DNA of 64,000 bases from Odontocerum albicorne. Its lineage: Eukaryota > Arthropoda > Insecta > Trichoptera > Odontoceridae. The DNA lies in assembly GCA_949825065.1 (NCBI GenBank), contig OX463842.1, positions 441,501 to 505,500 of the forward strand, in the 5' to 3' direction. Made by a program: the position numbers and the translations under genes. Positions 59,976-64,000 of the stretch are shown in pieces. The notes under the pieces are model-generated. The model was given only the letters and a program-made list of their open reading frames with translations. It searched no databases and was not told the origin of the DNA. Numbering within the stretch: the first letter of the stretch is position 1; each line of letters opens with the position of its first letter.

Positions 59976-60096
59976 TCATGGGGGTTTATTGGACAAGAAG
60001 TACTTTGGTCTCCCCTTATACCGCGCTGCCCAAGCGTATTGGTATGAGGTTTTATTTCGGGTTTTCCATCCCTATAGCACTCTTGTCAGAGTCTTG

Positions 60097-60312
60097 TTAT
60101 GTACATGTATTTATGTACAGGTTTTCTGTTGGGGTTTTCCTTCCCTTAGCTGGTGTGGTCTGGTTTTTAGGCGCCAGAAACTCGCCTTTCATCCTTCCGC
60201 TATCTGCTATGGTCCACATAGTGTGACCACATTGCCCAGGGTTCGCGACGGGGACGCTAACGAATCGGACTAGCCAGTAGTGTTGCTGATAGTATGCAAC
60301 TAGGCGTTCCAC
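60097..60312 (-). CDS. Short leader ORF of the RTE element
   Basis: A 71-codon frame lies between the 5' end and the main ORF. It contains FVSVPVANPGQCGHTMWTIA and no recognised domain. Some RTE elements have a small first ORF, but this may equally be untranslated leader. It is not in frame with, and does not overlap, the main ORF. Confidence 0.3.
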   Translation of the reverse strand: MERLVAYYQQHYWLVRFVSVPVANPGQCGHTMWTIADSGRMKGEFLAPKNQTTPAKGRKTPTENLYINTCT

Positions 60313-60377
60313 AGCATTTTATAGACTTACACCTTCCAGCATAGTGTAAGTCACTGTGACCCTACTGACAATTCGAA

Positions 60378-60378
<1 letters not shown>

Positions 60379-60476
<98 letters not shown>
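60379..60476. repeat. (AT)n microsatellite running into an assembly gap
   Basis: At least 98 bp of AT repeat end in undetermined bases. Confidence 0.98.
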
Positions 60477-60676
60477 NNNNNNNNNNNNNNNNNNNNNNNN
60501 NNNNNNNNNNNNNNNNNNNNNNNNNNNNNNNNNNNNNNNNNNNNNNNNNNNNNNNNNNNNNNNNNNNNNNNNNNNNNNNNNNNNNNNNNNNNNNNNNNNN
60601 NNNNNNNNNNNNNNNNNNNNNNNNNNNNNNNNNNNNNNNNNNNNNNNNNNNNNNNNNNNNNNNNNNNNNNNNNNNN
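60477..60676. other. Assembly gap, 200 N
   Basis: Exactly 200 undetermined bases follow the (AT)n tract. The round number suggests a placeholder length. Confidence 0.99.
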
Positions 60677-60689
60677 GGAAAATAAAAGC

Positions 60690-60850
60690 CAAAAATTCAA
60701 GTAATTAAGACGTCTGTCTTCTGTCCTGGGGGTTACCAGTTCGATTTCCGCTGGTATCCAATTTTATTAAAAAAGGTTCCTGAAGAGAGATTGCCACGTG
60801 CGAGAAAATTCGCAAGGTTGTACTGTACACATTGAACATGTAATAAAAAT
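60690..60850 (+). mobile_element. SINE, family S1
   Basis: Head agtaattaagacgtctgtct, B-box-like taccagttcgatttccgc, tail cctgaagagagattgccacg followed by caaggttgtactgtacac. Confidence 0.75.
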
Positions 60851-61169
60851 ATAACAAATGTTATATTTTATTTATTATTAAATGTTAAGTGGTTCTCTGA
60901 TCATGGACTTTTAAAAATTTGATCTATACAAGAATTACCTTTTAGCATTTTTAGATTATCACTCTTCCTTCTTCATGTTGTCGTTAAACGTCAATGACAT
61001 CAAATTTTTAAACATCTTATCGGCTCCTGTAAGACTTTCACACTTGTTTGTTTGTTTCAAACATCATTATAAAAAATATAAGATTGTCTTCAATGACGAA
61101 ATATTTCGTAAAACCTCATATTTTCTTGTCGTTTCTCAGTCATTGTTGTAATTTATGTATAGTTTTTTT

Positions 61170-61525
61170 TAGGTGAATGGCCGCACAGTAACGCACTGGA
61201 CCGTGCAGAAGGTTGTCAGCTCGTACCCCACATAGTGTTACTCCTTTCGAACGACAAATGCATTTTCCGTCTTGTATTCGGAGGTATAAGGATAGAGATT
61301 ACTTAGGCTATATATTTATTATTTCTAAGAAAAAAAGGAAAAAATGCTTCATCGATAAAAAGGATAAAAAAATCAGTGTGCCATTGAATACAGAACAGAG
61401 GTGTTTTAATTTAATTTGCTGTTTTACTGTTTGCCCACTCACTTAAAAAATAAAAATTCAACTCAATTGACAGAATGCGACAAAGTCCTTTACTACAAGG
61501 CTCAGCAATGAAAAAAAGAAATGCG
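61170..61525 (+). mobile_element. SINE, family S2, copy 2
   Basis: Head gaatggccgcacagtaacgc with a degenerate B-box, then a body aligned with 45150-45540 (ctttcgaacgacaaatgc, ggaggtataaggatagagat, cactcacttaaaaaata, ctacaaggctcagcaatga). Confidence 0.65.
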
Positions 61526-61554
61526 TAGTTTGTTTTACTGTCTTTTTTTGTTTT

Positions 61555-62365
61555 CACGAGAGGAAGAATCTCAATGCTTTGGATTAATGCTTCCTTCCCT
61601 GTGATGTGTAACAAGTACACATTGCTTCTAAAAACTTTAATGTCTCTATAAATATAATAAATACTGGGTTCACATTTTAAGTATTCCTCCGTAATACATT
61701 TACGCATTGAATGAAAAAATAATATTAATAATAATTAGCATTTATCGGCCACATCAGACATATTTTGTGAAAATCGGGAATAAATTCACCAATACCATCA
61801 AACGTGTGCCAGTGTGTGACGTAGGTATATTCATTCTAAAAAACTGCTATGGGTGAGGAAGCGACGCTATTCACGTCTCACTCTCACTCTATTTCGGTAT
61901 ATGGGAACGCAAGAAATCGAATCTCTGTTTGCAGTTGTGTTTCTTTCTTCGAGGTATAACAGTCCGAGACCGAATCCCGTCTCAGTTCTCAGTAGCTCTT
62001 GGGCATCCATTTGAGGTGGTCTCTGCCCGTTTCGTGAACGTCGGCCGATGTTTTTTCATGTTTTCAGTAATTAAATTTTAATTATTATCATTTTTGACTT
62101 CGAATTTAATTAATTTAAGCGATTGGCTATGAATATTCTTCTTTTTATTATTTTAAATCGCTCATTTTTACATGTGTAGTGATGTGTATTGAATACACAA
62201 CACCGGAACGGGTGGATTTCTTTTAGCACAGGAAGGGAAAGGTTAACAATGGTCTTCGATCCGCGAAGTGGAGGGAGGGATGCAGAGGAATCGTGAAGGG
62301 ATATCATGGGAGTCACGATGCTCAATAATAAGTTACACGGCAGGATGATGATGACTATTATTTTA
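61555..62365 (+). mobile_element. LINE 3' end, family L-h, interrupted by a piggyBac-like MITE
   Basis: The left piece (cacgagaggaagaatctcaa) and right piece (gtcttcgatccgcgaagtgg, then atcatgggagtcacgatgct) are the complement of 29590-29425. The right piece ends in a (GATGAT) tail near 62350. The MITE lies between them. Confidence 0.7.
61588..62242. mobile_element. piggyBac-like MITE, copy 2
   Basis: 655-bp non-autonomous element flanked by TTAA at 61584-61587 and 62243-62246. It aligns throughout with 13144-13752. Ends are cttccttccctgtg (left) and cctttcccttcctgtg (right, read inward). Confidence 0.87.
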
Positions 62366-62384
62366 TAACATTTAATAAATCTAC

Positions 62385-62465
62385 GTAACTCTTGTCTAGG
62401 CGTTTGGAAGAGATTTTTTGTTGGAAATAGATTGGCTGTTTGTATACTTTACAATAGTATCTAAA
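62385..62465 (+). mobile_element. S1/L-a tail fragment
   Basis: Sequence aggcgtttggaagagatttt with a following AAATAATAA run resembles the shared tail, without a head. Confidence 0.4.
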
Positions 62466-62489
62466 TAATAAAAAAGACTAGTATAGTGT

Positions 62490-62700
62490 CATACAAGCTT
62501 TGGGAGGACGGATCGTATGGGGTGGCAAGGGATCGTTAAGGGGGTGCGGCCCGCCAGATGGGCTCGGTACGGCAACAAGTACCGCCAAGGCGCTAAGTGA
62601 GGCCCCAAGACGGAGCGGAGCGACCAGGGTATATGGCAATATGGCATTAAGGCAGTATCGCGCAACTAAAGTGATCACATTTTACGGCACACATTTTAAG
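62490..62700. other. GC-rich single-copy block
   Basis: Contains gtgcggcccgccagatgggc and agtgaggccccaagacggag. Frames on both strands are compositional. Identity unknown. Confidence 0.3.
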
Positions 62701-63109
62701 ATTTCCCTTTAGGATTTTAATGAGGGATCATTTAGTTCTCCCTTAATGAGAGGGGCTCAAATGGGTTTGTATCAAATTTTAGTTTCTTACTCGAGTTTGA
62801 ATTGTGCCAAAAGCATTACCGGATGGAAAGTTTTGCTGAAGGAACTCGTTACAGGAAAAGCACAGCTCATCGTTTTAAATTATACTACTTTATTGACATA
62901 TTCTTTCCCATCTCAATATGCACGTCGTTTGATAAACATAAAAGCAAAGTTTCACAAAAGAAGCTTTGAGGTGATTTTGGAAAAAATATATTTAACGGTA
63001 ATAGATTATTTACTCGTAATTTCAAGTGAAGGTACTCAGGAGTATCGCTGGAAAAACCTTCGTGATAGAGTATGAAACACAGAAATCCGAAGGACGTGCG
63101 AAGTTAACT

Positions 63110-63235
63110 ATTTTGTCAGATGGGGACGACAGAGAAGAAGGTTCTGGAACGAACATGTATCCAGAATGGCGGAACCAAGAGTTGTAAGAATGGCCAGGGA
63201 CAGTATCCCCCAACTTCATAACTTTTTGTCTTTCT
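63110..63235 (+). mobile_element. LINE fragment, family L-j-like
   Basis: The plus strand encodes RRRFWNEHVSRMAEPRVVRM followed by ARDSIPQLH, matching the RFWRDHVDRMEDIRLTRIAK block at 11832. Flanks are unrecognised. Confidence 0.55.
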
Positions 63236-63374
63236 CAACAACTCATCAACTTAACGTAGCCAAACAATCTCAACAATCCATTTTCAATTACACTTTTAAC
63301 AACAATCTTTTACAAACAGTTTTCTTAATACTATCATTTTCTTAGTACATAATACACGTATGTTATAATCCGAT

Positions 63375-63485
63375 ATATTTTATACTAGGTACGAACCTCA
63401 GAAGTATTTATTTTCCTCTTATCGTTCCCTTTTAATGCCCAGGCTTCACTTCCATACATCGAGGTTGATACTAAAACATCGCTAT
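63375..63485 (-). mobile_element. LINE fragment, unassigned family
   Basis: The minus strand reads STSMYGSEAWALKGNDKRKI followed by NTSEVRT, the YGSExW region downstream of a LINE RT core. Only this piece remains. Confidence 0.65.
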
Positions 63486-63609
63486 GCGAAAAATATTTTT
63501 GAAATTTTTTCTATTTACATGCTGGAAAAATCAGTATTAAGTGTGTTGTTAACCCTGTTCTTCGTAACTATACGTTTTTCGATATAATTCTTTATTTTCT
63601 CTTCTCGAC

Positions 63610-63815
63610 ATACGTGATCCGATTGGTAAGACTTTTGTGTACCAGTCCGAGGGCAACGGGTTCGATTATCCTTGATACCCAATTCTTTTGAAGGACATCA
63701 GTCACTGGCTATCACTAAGGCTTGTTTAGTACCATTTTAGTTAGTTGGAACTGATAACCATATATAAATAAGCCCTCTGGGCTGTAGTCTCTACAACGAA
63801 CGTAAAATATAACAC
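63610..63815 (+). mobile_element. SINE, family S1
   Basis: Head tacgtgatccgattggtaag, B-box-like caacgggttcgattatcc, body, and tail ttagttggaactgataacca followed by ctgggctgtagtctctac. Confidence 0.75.
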
Positions 63816-64000
63816 AAAATTGTATTTTTCCTCCTTGTATTAATAGTACTAATAAAATCACCTTAAACAACCCCGACTATTGAGCTGTTTGTATTTGTAC
63901 CTGAATCTGAGTCTAAAACTTTTAATTTTCATTATTTTCAGTGGAACCATAGTTTTAAAAAATCATATATAATGGATAAGAGAGCATACTATTTTTTTAT

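Noticed and set aside
62746..63075. 109-codon plus-strand frame
   Set aside because: No recognisable domain, AT-rich random-like composition, and no supporting splice or promoter signals. A real gene cannot be excluded but is not supported.

Overview
This window looks like AT-rich nuclear DNA from an arthropod, most probably an insect. The evidence is two widely spaced exons with canonical GT-AG introns, several insect-type non-LTR retrotransposon lineages, tRNA-derived SINEs, piggyBac-like MITEs flanked by TTAA, and very many micro- and minisatellites. Nothing bacterial is visible: no operons, Shine-Dalgarno-spaced ORFs or CRISPR. The species cannot be named from the sequence alone.

The only host gene I can support is on the minus strand. 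Two consecutive exons (54445-54511, then 44505-44659) join in phase across a 9,785-bp intron. They encode part of the C-terminal half of a carbonic-anhydrase-related protein of the CA10/CA11 type. Earlier exons must lie to the right of 54511 and the last exon(s) to the left of 44505; I found neither. Most of the window is therefore probably intron of this gene or flanking DNA, unless an unseen terminal exon lies in it. Just beyond the 3' end of the 44505-44659 exon, two decayed partial copies of that exon's 3' end lie in the intron.

The rest is mostly transposon debris. One RTE-type element (57015-60378, minus) has a 980-codon endonuclease/reverse-transcriptase frame with its catalytic motifs intact, and it sits between two long (AT)n tracts. 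A dead 3' fragment of a close relative is at 15890-16340. I separate about ten other LINE families by their 3' ends and label them L-a to L-k for this window only. L-a, L-b, L-c, L-d, L-e, L-g and L-h recur several times. A tRNA-headed SINE family (S1, about 13 copies plus fragments) shares its 3' tail with L-a. A second SINE family (S2) has two copies. There are also two piggyBac-like MITEs, a decayed Tc1/mariner-type transposase fragment, an LTR-like repeat in two opposite orientations, and three families of palindromic (foldback) repeats.

Tandem repeats are exceptionally dense: about 20 arrays with units of 17-61 bp, a satellite at the left edge, and four long (AT)n tracts, one ending in a 200-bp assembly gap. 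At least five arrays are tandem expansions of an internal piece of a dispersed repeat, with the unexpanded sequence visible elsewhere in the window. The octamer TACGAGTA (or TACTCGTA) is about ten times more frequent than composition predicts. In two unrelated arrays it appears as a clean 6-bp insertion that duplicates a TA dinucleotide, like the excision scar of a TA-targeting transposon.
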